Of a stretch of 64,000 nucleotides of DNA, positions 22,353-34,700 are shown piece by piece. The notes beneath the pieces were generated by a model. That model saw only the letters and a program-made list of their open reading frames with translations, had not been told where the DNA came from and searched no databases. The stretch covers positions 1-64,000 of the forward strand of contig FMBT01000371.1 in the NCBI GenBank assembly GCA_900095095.1. The letters are read 5' to 3'. How positions within the stretch are numbered: position 1 is the first letter of the stretch; each line of letters begins with the position of its first letter. Both the position numbers and the translations under genes were made by a program. Source of the DNA: Fragilariopsis cylindrus CCMP1102. Lineage: Eukaryota > Bacillariophyta > Bacillariophyceae > Bacillariales > Bacillariaceae.

Positions 22353-23246
22353 AGTGGATGCAGCAGCAGCAGCAGCAACCAATGATACCTACCTCCCAAT
22401 AACGCATCAATATTATGATACCCTTTACTATATGACTTACTGATTGTAATAGAACCCTGTAGCTAGCATTTGGAATAGCATGGTTTAGTTCCACATGAAA
22501 ATATTCTCTTGTCTTCGTCGTCTCCGATCGCTGTCGTCCCTTCCATTCATTCTCTCTCTCTCTCTCTCCATTCGCAATTCAATTCATCACACATGATCGT
22601 CGTCATGCCAACACAACATGTGACATCATTATACACGCAAATAATAAATGACGAAGGTTTTTTGTGTTGTTTCTTTTGCTTTAACAATGCTTAGTACTGC
22701 GCACAAGTCCCCTCGTCTGTCAGTTCTCATCAATTGCCAGTCGTGCATTAAAAGAAAAAGGGGGGAGCAAAAATAAGAGGGGGTTATTATTTATTTTGCT
22801 TTGCGAGACAGACGACCCGTTAGTTGTTATAGTTGCTCCTTTCTTTTTTTTTTTTTTTTTTAAATCGAAGGGCGACACTGCACGCAGTAAAATATAATGT
22901 AACGACGTCTTCCCACTTATTCCGGCAAGTTCTATTATCAGTATCAACCGAGGGTCGTGTCACTAATGGGTATACTACAGTACTTCAAGTATATGATGAT
23001 TGAGAATAATTTGCAGAGGATTTTGAACCGGTCGCTAGCTGCGCTATGCAGGATTTGAAGCAAGTGATTCTTACCAGTTAGGTTTTGCTTCACTATAATC
23101 AAATGAATGAATCGAATCGCACACAATAAACTGGTTCAAAACAGCAGTGCCATAATATCGATGTATGTAGATAATGAGATCTAAGCAGAATATCTATCTT
23201 CACAAAATCGAAAATCAAAACTTTTACAATAAGAAACATATACAAT
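22353..23246. other. Intergenic, amine oxidase to Cys-repeat gene
   Basis: No supported gene. A poly-T run lies near 22844-22861 and CT repeats near 22551-22567. A tRNA-like inverted motif at 23000-23095 does not fold as a tRNA. Confidence 0.45.
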
Positions 23247-23878
23247 ATGAATTTTAATCCTACATCTTTCGTTTTAGCTTCAATGGTCGTCATTGTTTTC
23301 ATGGGAAATACTGCAACAGTAGCAGCTACGTCGAATCAATTATTACGTGGTGGTGGACGACGAGCCGGTAGTCGCCAGTTGTTGGAAAAAGGAAATGATG
23401 ATACTATTTTAATACCACCTTTTACTGCTACTAATAATACAACCTATGCAGATGACACTAATGTGAGCGGCCATAGCCATACTACTAGCTCATCATCAAA
23501 CGACACCAGTAACAGCAGCACTATTAACTTTACAGAAGAGGAGTGCGATGACTGCTATTTCGACGAGAATGGCCAGTCAGTGTGTGTTCAAACTGTTACT
23601 GTCCGAAAAATTGCTTGTGGGATTTGAAACCGCACGACAGCTACTGTGATTCCGACACCCACTACATCGACTACACCGATGATTATGAGTTGACCTACGG
23701 AAATGATGACTCCAGTAACAGCACCTTCTATTCAGAACAGCAGATATGCGATGACTGCTACTTGGACGAGGGTGATGGGGGGTGTACAATCTGTTACTAT
23801 CCGAAAATTTGCTGGGGGGATATGCACAGCAGCTACTGTGGTTACGACACCGATGACTACACCGATGACGGAAGTTGA
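23247..23878 (+). CDS. Secreted protein with two Cys repeats, frame interrupted at a GT run
   Basis: Unrecognised secreted protein. It has a signal peptide (residues 1-27, hydrophobic FVLASMVVIVFMG), then SNQLLRGG and a basic stretch RRAGSRQLL, and then a Thr/Asn/Ser linker. Two repeats follow with the shared plan C-DDCY-x-DE...C...CY-x-PK-x-C...SYC-x-SD/YDT, the first about 23541-23665 and the second about 23746-23860. The first frame stops at 23627. The matching repeat sequence continues in a second frame from the GTGTGTGT run at 23580-23587, and ends at 23878. One GT unit fewer would join them in register. This is either a slippage mutation or a sequencing error. Confidence 0.6.
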
Positions 23879-23881
23879 TAA

Positions 23882-24578
23882 ATAATGAATAGTATATGAT
23901 TTATCATTATTACAATATATGATCTATCATCAATCAGAGAGATTTAATAAAGTAAACAAAACGTGTAAAATAGTAGAGTAATGTATGCTTGTTATGCTAA
24001 TTTATCTTAATCCAGCTATATGTTTTAGCTCTCATACTTGCCGTGTTGGATGATCAATAATATTTCTAGTAGAAATGGCAAGTCATCGTCATCGATAACT
24101 CAACGGGACAAATGGCCCGATACAGCACTATTATACTGGTTTTGCTCCCTATTTTTATTAATTTGTGCCAGATTCGTGATTCTACGTTGAACTGTATACC
24201 TCTCAGTCTTTCTTAGAAGACCTCTTAAATCGAGGGGATTGTAAGCTGATGCAATTCTGCTTTATCATCATAATTAAAGAGAGGAAACGATTTTTGTTTC
24301 ACGTGTGGTTGTGTTAGGTTGTTGTCATCATTCGTCTATCCAAAAAAAAAGCAGAACCTATAGTAATTGATAGATGTTGTTATAAGAAGTTATTGGTGAC
24401 CTTGAACAAAGTTGCTCCAACACTCTCTCTCTATCAATTCAGTAAAAAGTAGGAAGAAATCGAGAAAATAAAAAAATTAATGAATATAATATAGAGAAAA
24501 AATGTTGGAGACCGACCAAGCGGAACTAGCGTATGAATTCAAACTGTTTCGTAGGATTGTAAAAATGGTCCCATAATA
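23882..24578. other. Intergenic
   Basis: AT-rich with no recognisable gene or repeat beyond short A runs and CT repeats near 24422-24430. Confidence 0.4.
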
Positions 24579-24946
24579 TCAAGAAATTATTTTAATATCT
24601 GATATTATTCCTCTTGCATTACTTTTCTGCCAAAAGTAACATTGTCAGTTACTTCAGTCTATCATGAATGCGTGTAGGTCGATTCGATTTCGGATTCGTA
24701 AGACAAAAATCAGTTGTACCGATAGGACAGTACAGTAGTAGAACTCACCTTAGCAGTTCCTTCACCTTCCATCAAAATTCTTGTAGCAACCTGATCAGTT
24801 ATTTTCTTTAACGAAAAAAAATGTCTTGCATGATCGGGACTCAAATTGATAGGTGAGGTACGATCACGTAGTGGTGCTATGTAGTTTACTGTCTTCCTAA
24901 TATGCGTAGCCAACAACGGAGGGTATGAGGAAGATGACGGGTTCAA
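24579..24946 (-). CDS. Possible spliced small protein
   Basis: An uncertain gene. On the minus strand, from about 24905 to 24749, the sequence reads like real protein: RKTVNYIAPLRDRT...DHARHFF and then KKITDQVATRILMEGEGTAK. It ends exactly at a GTGAGT donor (exon end 24749). An acceptor (TTTTGGCAG) before 24626 continues in phase with KSNARGIISDIKIIS and a stop at 24579. The 5' end is unclear: either an ATG at 24946, or an acceptor TATTAG near 24897 with an earlier exon. I do not recognise the family. Confidence 0.35.
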
Positions 24947-25321
24947 TTGGATGAGACGAATTGTTTAAAATTGAAAAGGTGACATTTTTTTGTGGGAAGG
25001 ATGAATCTGAATCTTGAAACGGGGGGAATGGTGTGTTTTGTTGTGCTGTGCTGTGCGATTTTTTTGCTCCGATATGCCTGAATAGTTGCGGTTTGATCTT
25101 CACAAAAAAATTGTTAATTTATAATCAGTTATAGCGTGATGTTTTATCCTCCTTGCAAAAAAAGCACAGCACGCCACATCATCGTACCCGCATTCCCCAC
25201 GTAATCAATTACCTCCTTATTCCAAAACGAAAGCAAAGCAAACATGAATACATACCTTCCTTAAAATCGAATAACCAAAAAAAAAACTAGCGAAGGACTG
25301 ACTCCTGCCATTTATATATTT

Positions 25322-26844
25322 TCACAACCGACTTCTTCGAATATTGTTACCGGTATTAGTGTTCTTCTTCTTAATAAATACATTCCGGAATCGTTTCCTC
25401 CATGAATCACTAAATCCAATTAAATCAAAATATCGAGGTATAGTACGATCGAAACCACCAAATCTAGTAGTAGATCCACCTTCACCTTCATCATCATTAT
25501 CATTATGACCATATCGACGACGTAATCCTTCCAGGGTTGATATCATAGCTTCACGATTGGTTCCACTAAAAACTCGTTTATCCATCTTAATACTCCTTGC
25601 TGATGAATTATCATTCCCACCACCACCAACAACGACGATAGCAGCAGCTGCAGCTGAAGAGGCAGTGGCAGTGGCGCTTCCTTCGTTCCGTCGACGATGC
25701 TTCGATTTGATGTTTACAGCAGCATTATTATTGGAACGATAATAATCTTCAATGATTTCATTATCCGAAATAATAGTAGTTCCCATTAATAATTGCATCA
25801 ACATGACTAACATTCCAGTTCTAAAAATAAAATAAGTAAGTAAGGGTACGGAAGGAGAAGGAGGAGAGAGAGGAGAGAGGGGGTAAACAGATATACGAAC
25901 GAACGAATTGATTGAGTTAAAGAGAACTAGAGATAAAACGCAACAACAACAACAGCTGACAACAACGTCAGCTCGCCTTATTCATTTTCCTCCTTTATTC
26001 TTGCTTACCTATCTTTCCCTTGAACACAATGGATTACGATACTTGTATCATCATCATTAGTTTGGGTATTGTTATTCTTCTTCTTTTTCTTCTTCATTAT
26101 AATCGCTTCTCTATAAATTGTCATTATTTGTAATGCACGACATAATCCAAGTTGTCCTGATTTTGTTTCCAATATTGCTTCATTCAAACCAGCTAATCCA
26201 CGTTTGTTGAATTCTTCCGTGATGAGTGATGATGTTGCTGCTGATGAATTATTCTTTGTTAATAATGATGACGATAACCAATTATTTTGTATATACCGTA
26301 CTAGTTCCTTACGATTCAATATATCTAGTCGGATCACATATCGACGTTGTGAATTCATAATATCATCATCCTCAAATATTTTCTCATGTAATTCAGCAAT
26401 GACAGAAGATGATTCCTCATCATCATCAATTGGGATTGTAAAGACATGAATTGGACGTCGTTGTGCTAATCCTGCCGGACTAACTATGGAAGAAGAGGCA
26501 ACCACCGACGCTACCACTGAGGAGGAATACTCATTCATCCATCTTTGTGCATCTTTCTCATTACGTTCAGCAGGTGATCGTAAATCAATAATCAATCCAG
26601 CATGTTGAAATACTATTTGGTCATCATCGGTGGTGAATGAGGAGTCTGCTTCATCTTCTTCTTGTTCCCGTCCCAATACATCAGTCGAACCACACCGATA
26701 TACGGTTGATGCTAGTCTTGTTGTGGCAGATGATGATGATACGGCAGACTTATCATCAGTCTCATCATCAAGAGCAATAATAAATCCAGAAGCTGGACGA
26801 AAATTACGAATTCTACTGCTGCTGCTTGTCATTGTCATTGTCAT
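25322..26844 (-). CDS. Protein tyrosine/dual-specificity phosphatase (HCxxGKDRTG type), two exons
   Basis: A Cys-dependent phosphatase related to the bacterial-type tyrosine phosphatase family (Pfam Y_phosphatase3). Exon 1 is 26844-26009 and exon 2 is 25820-25322, with a 188-bp GT-AG intron that splits the catalytic loop. Joined, they read HCVQGKDRTGMLVMLMQLL, where C273 and R279 form the CX5R loop. Upstream motifs fit the family: YRCGSTDVLG (about residues 49-58) and LIIDLRSPAERNE (about 85-97). Exon 1 also has Ser/Asp-rich inserts. The C-terminus is basic and contains poly-Ala and Gly runs. There is no signal peptide or membrane span, so it is probably cytosolic or nuclear. The substrate (phosphotyrosine or phosphoinositide) is unknown. 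Confidence 0.85.
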
Positions 26845-27658
26845 CGTGTTTTGAAACGAATTATTGTTTTATTCATTCATTCAAAAACTCCACCCACTCA
26901 GCCGAATCGACTTCGCTGTTCCCCAGTCTGTGTACAAGGCAACTGTACCCTGTCCATACCAGTAGACACCATTGTCAAAAGTCGGAAATTATAAATTATT
27001 CTTGACATGTTATTTTACGCCTAAAATCAAGCAAATCAATAGATTTTTCCGTGTACAGTACTTTTCTTAGTACAGAAGTAACATATTTTGATGATTGGTC
27101 GTCTGTCTGTCCTTCATTGTTCGTACATACGGCTATTATGTATGAATTAATTACATAGGTCCTAGTAGGTACTAAACGTGCATTCGGATGAGAACAAAGA
27201 AACATGGCTAACCAGCTGCAAGTGATGACGTTTTTTGAATATCAAAATAGCATCATTTTATGAATTATTTATTTGATTGGATCATTACTGTATTGCATTA
27301 TTTAAACCCTTCTTCGAAAGAACATTCTTGTTTTTCTGCGCCAATCACAAAGTTCCATGCCAGCCACGCGATCGTTCAACAAAACAAAGCAAAGCAACTC
27401 ACATTGTCAGTCGCCAACAACGAGAAAACGAATGCATTTATTTTTTTGTGCTTTTTTCATCGAGCAGAGCAAACGCCTTGCTTTTATATCACCGACCCAA
27501 ACCCGATCACGTCACCGGTTCCTATCTTTCCTTACCAACTTCTCTTTTTTCTATCACTTGCCACAACCACATTCACTACGTCCTCACAAAAAAATAAAAC
27601 ATACCACTAACCCAACCCAACCCAAACTAATCTATTCTTACCCTAAACGAAACCAAAG
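26845..27658. other. Shared upstream region of phosphatase and 80-aa gene
   Basis: An 814-bp gap between divergent genes that must contain both promoters. The last 150 bp before 27659 are C/A-rich (CCCAACCCAACCCAA), as in a leader. No other gene seen. Confidence 0.45.
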
Positions 27659-27901
27659 ATGTCGGTCGCTAAAGTAGTAGGACGATTTTTATTACCGAAC
27701 CTAGAACGTGACCTGAATAAGGCTGTTAGTAAAGAAATGATATCCGCATCCAAGATGACAGATTGTTTTTTAGCACCAAGTGTCTATGGATTTGAAAAGC
27801 AGAGTGTTGTTCATGCCACCTCTAGTGTCCAACAAAGAGCAACTCCAACGAAGTATGTGAAAGTGAATTATAAGACACCAGCACCAGGATTATTTCAATA
27901 G
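27659..27901 (+). CDS. Small conserved-looking protein (80 aa)
   Basis: Unrecognised. It is an intact short ORF with balanced composition. An amphipathic basic N-terminus (MSVAKVVGRFLLPNLERDLNK) could be a mitochondrial presequence or a helix. It then reads SKMTDCFLAPSVYGFEK and a basic C-terminus, KYVKVNYKTPAPGLFQ. No membrane span. The leader is C/A-rich and a long A/C-rich 3' flank follows. Coding is likely because of the clean composition and leader; the function is unknown. Confidence 0.5.
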   Translation: MSVAKVVGRFLLPNLERDLNKAVSKEMISASKMTDCFLAPSVYGFEKQSVVHATSSVQQRATPTKYVKVNYKTPAPGLFQ

Positions 27902-30900
27902 TAAAGTACAGTACAGTACAGTAGAAGGAAAGATAGAAAACGAAACGAACATGAATGAATGAATGAAATAGAAGAATTCTTCTTTTCGGGGCTGGAAATG
28001 AATGAATGGAATGATCTGGAATGCATCCTCGATAAGAAGAAAAAGGAAGAAGGAATATGAAGAAGCACGAAGACTTTTTATTTCTACAATGACACGACAT
28101 GACTTATCAACTTTTACAAACAGATACACACCGAACACAAAACCACACCGAACACACACTACACCACGACGCGAATCAAATCAAATCAAATATACATACA
28201 TACATACGACTATTATTACTTACGACAACAAACCAATCACAAACCAATCGATTCAAAAGACAGAAGGAAGCTAAATCGAATCGAATCGAACCTTACATGA
28301 ATGAATGAATGCATTGATTGAGTCTGTACATCATGTCACACGAAACATCCACACAATCAATCGCACGAACACACACACGCTCAAAAAACTGTATAACTGT
28401 AACAATATATCTAAACTAAATATAGCATAACACAACATACACTACACACAATACTATTGGCTTTTCTTTTTTCTTTCCACAATTGTGTACAGTACAGTAC
28501 GAGTATAGTAGGATCGATTATAGAGATAACAGCAGATCAGAGTTGAGGACGTATTTTACTCTAGCTAGACCTGCTGTCATGATGTGTGATAAATCAAAAA
28601 CAATGATCCTTCCTCTAATATAAAAAAACAGAGTTCTTTATTATCATTAGGGCATGCATAAAGTTTGCCTCATCATAAGGGAACCAGAAGAAAATAAGGC
28701 TCTGGGCTAGCTGGAGCAATTTGTCTGTAACAAGAAATAAGAATTGACATCATGCCTCAATCTCTAATAAATAATGGGATGTGATTGAAGTAGAAGAATG
28801 CACCTAGACAAACTACCTACCTCGTAGCTGCAGTCAGTACAAGCATGGTTGTGCATTGAAAAGAAAGTGCTAAAAGCGAAGTGGCTCATCCTAGATTGCT
28901 TGACTACATGCCCCAATAACAGGGTATGTGGGGTGGGGAGGGGGAAGATGAAATAATATGCCCAGAGGAGAACAAAGAAAAAAATGACACACTACTACAT
29001 TAATAGTGCATCTAGAGTGCAGAAGTAATGATCAATGGTATATGCCAATTAGATGGGTCCTAGACATATTGTAGAGAATGAGGTTGTGACTAAACAGTGC
29101 TGGTGGTGAGGTGATTGTGGGGTGGCAATACTGTACTATGCACGGGAGACAACAAATGGAAGAAATTTATTCAGATGATGACATGTGCAGTGCAGGTATT
29201 GAAGGACTAGGTATAATATCTACTACTACTACTATACTACTGTACATACATAATATTATTAAATAGTTACAAACATCCAAAAGACTAGTGATATTTTGCA
29301 ATTTATAAGATAAACTGTCAGGTGGCAGATATAGGCAAGGAGAAAGGAAAAAGGAATATTATGTATATAATTTAGCAAAGTGCAATGGTATATGGTCTTG
29401 ACTAGAAATAACCAAACAACTACTATTGATTGAGATCACAAACATCAGTATTATAGTAAAAATACATCACAATACTACATCTGCTAACTGTATCCTTTGG
29501 AAAATAAGTTTATGCACATAATTATGCCTGCATATGTTTTGCATATGGGATAACTAACTAACTAACTATGAAGCAGGAAAAATTATCTAGACTATCACCA
29601 TCACCAATGGAAATGATTGTCACCATTCTAGATCCTGTGTCTATCAAATAGATCTCATCAATAGCAGCAAAACTTGTAGTAGTATTATGTATATTCAACT
29701 AGCCTGGGAAAAGACACACTGTATGTCAACCCGTGCTGTGTGTAGATTATTTATCAGAAAAATTTGACAGGGCTGACAGGTGGTACCTGTCCAGATTTCA
29801 TACCCCACCTATGATACAAGATGGCACAACAGCATGGTTTGTCAGTAGCTGCTCTCCAAACAAATGTATCTAGGTTTGAACTATTAGAAGACTATAATAA
29901 TGTAGTGTTCCAATAAACTGATGTTTTTACAATTAATTGTGCCTGTAAATCCGCAGTTTTGTTTTACAATAAGTAGTGTATTGTTACCCTCTTGTACGTG
30001 TGCTGCACAACAGATGGTGTCGCTTTGGTACGATGAGTACTTGTACAATGAGTACAATCTACACAAGAAAAAATCTTATCTTGAGTGGGTGAGAAGAAGT
30101 GCATCTACCGGTCCATTTTTATTTGTAAATGTACAAGCTAGCTTAATAAGTATTGTAATGTATGGGTACATGTTAACAGTGCATGCAAATATAGGTAGTT
30201 CCATCCAAGTTTTTGTGCACCAACTTCTTTTCTTACACTACAGGCAATTTCAAGTGTACTGTACTGTAACAAGTGTGTGTGTGTTGTGTGTGTACCAGTC
30301 TAGCCTTTTAGGGGGGGGGGGGGGTGATACCCTGCCTGAGTCATGGTGGTAGCAGATGGCATAATGAGGGAGTCGAAAATATTATTGCTGCTCTGTTAAC
30401 AAAACAATAATATTGGTTCAACAATTTGGCAATGTCTTCCACTATATAGAAAGCATTCCTTGGTTTCCTTAAAAATCTCATAGTGAAATTTCAATGTGCA
30501 TGACTGTGAAAAGATTATAAACCTGTTATGTGTACACACAATGAAATAAAATGATAAAGAAAATGCACATACACACTCAACAAACACAGAAGAAGTGGAA
30601 TGCTTCTATATGAAGTCTTTTTTGTTGTGCACCAGTTTTTGTTTGCCTGCATACCTGCCTCTAAAATATGGGTAAGCCAAGAACATGGTGCTAAAAAGAA
30701 ACAGATATTTTTGTACACCCTTACATTCTGATGCTTACTAGTAAGGTTGTCTGTAGTTAGTCATAAATGTAAACTCTGGTGCTGCTGAATGCAACCCAAT
30801 TTTTTCTTGCATATCTTTCAAAGTTGCATCACCACCTGTTATCACCACCACCATGGCATCTCTGCTGCTTGTAGTATAGTAAACACCACATTCTATACTA

Positions 30901-31156
30901 CGCACCACGCATGTATTTTTTAACTTATTATTTAAAAGCTGCCGCTTTGCTCCTCAAAGTCTTAGAAAGACAGTAAGTCAATGATGCCAATTTCATCTCT
31001 ACACTACTAGGTATTACATTGGTTCATCTCCATATCTGTCATCAATCATTTGTGTCTCTACTTATAGTACAGTTTGTTCTCTACTAGTTGATCTCTTCTT
31101 TCCCAATTTGTTGTACATTTTTGATATCAAGTGATTGATTTTATATTTGGCTTTCA
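27902..31156. other. Long non-coding or degraded-repeat region
   Basis: About 3.2 kb with no supported gene. The first 600 bp are A/C-rich 3' flank with GAATGAATGAATG and TACATACATAC repeats. From about 28.6 kb the texture changes to less repetitive sequence with scattered TACTGTACTG motifs and an 11-13 bp G run near 30311. It resembles the region 61.5-63.6 kb. It may be old repeat DNA; I see no recognisable element. Confidence 0.4.
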
Positions 31157-31479
31157 TTACTTGTAGAACTCTGCTTGATGATCTCTTTTTCTATAACCTG
31201 GTGTACACATTTGTCGATGGATTGCTGAAAAATTTCCTTGTTTCATTTGCTGTGGTAGTTTCCTTGACACTTTAGTCTTTGCCGGCTTGTTTGCCGTGAA
31301 GTGTTTCCATATTAGTTTGCTATTTTCTTTTGCTAATTCCTTCACTCTTTTCATGCAATGATCTATGACAGGTCTCCATCTAGTTAGCCACTGTTTTAGT
31401 TGTTGATTTGTATCTTCCAATCTTGATTCAAGTGGTCCATCATATATCTTTAGTTCGTACCATTTCTTTCATTGTATAC

Positions 31480-31714
31480 TGTTGAGATTCTAGTTTAGAT
31501 AAGAGTTTACTATTAGTTGTTAAGGTTGTTCTAAACGATTTATGGGCTCTATCTTAGGCTGTCCTTGAGACGCTGTGTTGCTTGTGTTAGTGGTGATAGG
31601 CATTTATCATTTGAATTGGATTTGGGGTTTGACTGGCTTGTTTGACTGTTTGAATCATTGCGCGATAGTAACGGTATTTGTGGTCTGTCCGTCGTGCGTG
31701 TTAAGATTTCAACA
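31480..31714 (-). repeat. Copia LTR (left copy in window; 3' LTR of element)
   Basis: 235 bp, bounded by TGTTGA and TCAACA inverted ends and preceded by TATAC. It looks identical to 37096-37330. Confidence 0.92.
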
Positions 31715-34700
31715 CACCCTTGCAAGCTGGTTGGGCTCTTTCCTTCGATATATGTATAGATAGGTCTTAGTTTTCTGTGTGTGGCTGGTGAGTGGTATTT
31801 GGTATAGTAGTCGGCGAGGTTAACTTTGCCTGGAGCCCAGAATACTCTGTATTCTCCTTGTTCCACCCTGTCCTGTACCCAGTAGAATCTTTTGTCCATT
31901 GCTTTACTCTGTTTCTGTTTGATTGTTTTGTTCATTATTCCATCTGCTGTACTGTTATCTGTTCGGAGTGGTGTTGGTGGTTGTGGATGGCCGAGTTCTT
32001 CGAGTGTTGTTCTCATTGGTGCTAGTTCTTGTGCGTTCATGTACAATGCTCCGACTTCTGCCTCTGCTGCTGATGCCATTACTGCTTTGATTATTTTTGC
32101 TAGTACGTATATTGGTCCATTGAATTGGGTTCCATGTTTGTTGCCTAGATAGTGGTAGCCACCTGCTCGGCTTCTTGATTTTGGTGCCACACAGTACGCT
32201 GCATCACTGTCACATGATAATATCATGTCGCTGGCTCTGTAAATGATGGTTGCATCTGGGTTGCTGGCACAGTAGTTTAGGAATTGTATTAGTGCTGCTT
32301 GCGTGTCTTCTGTTGCTGTCGTTGCCTTGATGCTTAGTTCATTGAGTGCATGTAGTTGTGTGCTGTCTACCGATCTTCCATCATATAGAAACTTGCCACA
32401 TACTTTTTGGATGTGGTTCTTTTGTAACAGTGTTAGTTCTGGTGTTGTATCTTCCGTGGTATACTGTACTTTCTTTCCATATTCCGGTGCTACATATTTT
32501 GTTGGTCCATAGTGATGTTTTGATGGAGTTGGGTGTTGGAATTGCTGTAGTGCTCTTTTAACATACCCTTTCATAGATAGTTTTACTTCTCTTTTCTCGT
32601 AGTTCCATTCAAGATCAATTCCTATATATTTGGATCCAGTCCAATCTATTTTGAGTGGATATTTTTCTTTGATTGCTGAGAATAAGTGATCAATGTCGTC
32701 CTTGTTGGTGTATTTTACTCCAAAGTCGTCTACTACTAGTGTGAAGCTGATTGGTCTTGTTTTATGTTTCCATAATCCTGGTGTACGTTTGGTTGGATAA
32801 TATCCGTACTGTGCTAGGTGTTCTTGGAGGTCTTCATTAGCAATGCGACCACTCTGTGCTAGTCCATACATTGCTCCGGTGATCTCTACATAGGCGTAGT
32901 CGTCTGCTTCCACATATTGCATTACATTGTATTCTTCTATGATTTCTGTTGGGATTAAGCTTATGTGAATTCTCATGTATTCAGATGATTTGAGTTTTGA
33001 ATTGGTGTAGAAGTTTCCTATATCGGCTGCTGCATACTGTGCATTCTTGGTTGATATGGTACTGTTGAGGTGTATCTTGATTGTTTCCAGTCCAGCTGTT
33101 TCTGTGCTTGTTTTTCCATCATATGGTAGTCTATCACCTCCTACTGTTAGTCTGGTTCGATTGGTATCATCTTTCTGTAATCGTACATCACAACAGAAGC
33201 GTGCATACGTTACTTTCTTTCCTGTTGGTACTTGTTTTCTTTTTATGAAGTGGAATGTGTCTGATCCTTTGACTCGTTGGGTGCCATCTTCATTCTTTCC
33301 TACTCCTTTTAAAAGTTTGCCAAATTCGTTTGCTGCTGATTTTTGCCATGATTCCCGTGTTTGTTTGTTCGAGTGGTTGACTAGTTGTTTGTAGTCTATC
33401 ATTTTGCCTGTTGCTTCATCATATACTGTCATTGCAAAGTGTCCTGGTAGTTTTCCTCCTGCTGCTGATGGATTGTTCCTGTTTTGTCTTACGATGTTGG
33501 CCCTTTGTAGTCTTGTTGATAATCTGGTCATTCGTCTTGTTAGATCTTTATCTGTATCAATGCATCGAAACTGGTTGAGTGTTCTACTGCTAACTTGTTC
33601 CTTATCTCCACTTTCATATTCAATGAAATATAATCTTTCATTTTCATTGTAGTGGGTGACTTCTCCTCGTTGGATGGTGTTGTTGTAGTTCTTCATTATC
33701 TTGGTTCCTATCTCATCTTCGGTAATTGTTGGTAATACCACCCTTGTAGCTACTCGGTTCGTACCTTGGTTCATATTGAAGGATTGTTGTTGGTTTTCCC
33801 CTGGATCACCCCTGGTTCGTACCTTGGTTCATATTGAAGAATTGTTGTTGGTTTTCCACTGGATCTCCCACCACCCTTGTAGCTGCCCATGCCGGCACCC
33901 TTGTAGATTCGTTTTGTTGTCTAGGGGTGATATTTCTCTTAACTTGTTGATGGCATCATTAGTTCTTGTTCCTTGATCAAGGAATGGTGTAGGCGGGTGT
34001 GGTTGCTGAAGTATTGCTACTAAGTCTTCTGTTACGCTTGCTAGTCTATCTTCTGATGATGTCTTTGGCATTTGAACGTGTTCAGGGAAGAATTCGATTG
34101 TATCTGTTGTTCTTTCTCCTCTTGTTGCTGGTATGTATACTCTATAATTCCGATAATGATGTTTGGCTGGTCCAATGAAGTATCCTTTTACGCCATGGTC
34201 TGCCCATGTTTTTCTATCTTGTGGTCTCTCGTGTGCCACAATGAGGCATCCGGGTGGTGCTAGTGGTGTTTTGTTGAAGTCGAAGTTTCCCCATAATCAT
34301 TGTAGGCTGACTTTGCTGGATTGATTCGTGATGGCCGTAGCATGTTTAGTGTCAATATTGCCACTTGTAGTAATCTATCCCATTGGCTTTTCGGGAATGT
34401 TGGATCACATCCATACAGTGTTGATACGAAATGATTTTTTACTGTTTGTATTGCTCTTTCTGCAGGTATGGTCCGATGGTTGCCTCTTGGTGCTATTTGG
34501 TATTTCAATCCTCTTGATTCTATTTCTTCGATGAGCTCCTTCGAAAATTCGTTGTCTATTCGGTGTAGTACTGGATTGATGCCTGCTTTCTTCAGTGTAT
34601 CATGCATCTCAATGAATCCTGCTAATAGGTGTTCTTTTGCTCGTGATTTGATTGCCACTGCTAGATTGCTCCTGAATCACTATCTTCCATCACCATGATG

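Noticed and set aside
23000-23095. tRNA-like sequence (GGTTCAAAATCC and AACTGGTAAGA on the minus strand)
   Set aside because: The acceptor and T stems do not pair, so it is at best a degraded tRNA-like piece. A GAAGCAA/TTGCTTC hairpin is present but the whole is not a tRNA.
29921-30352. 143-aa plus-strand ORF
   Set aside because: Mostly low-information sequence with a Gly-run end from a poly-G tract; no recognisable domain.
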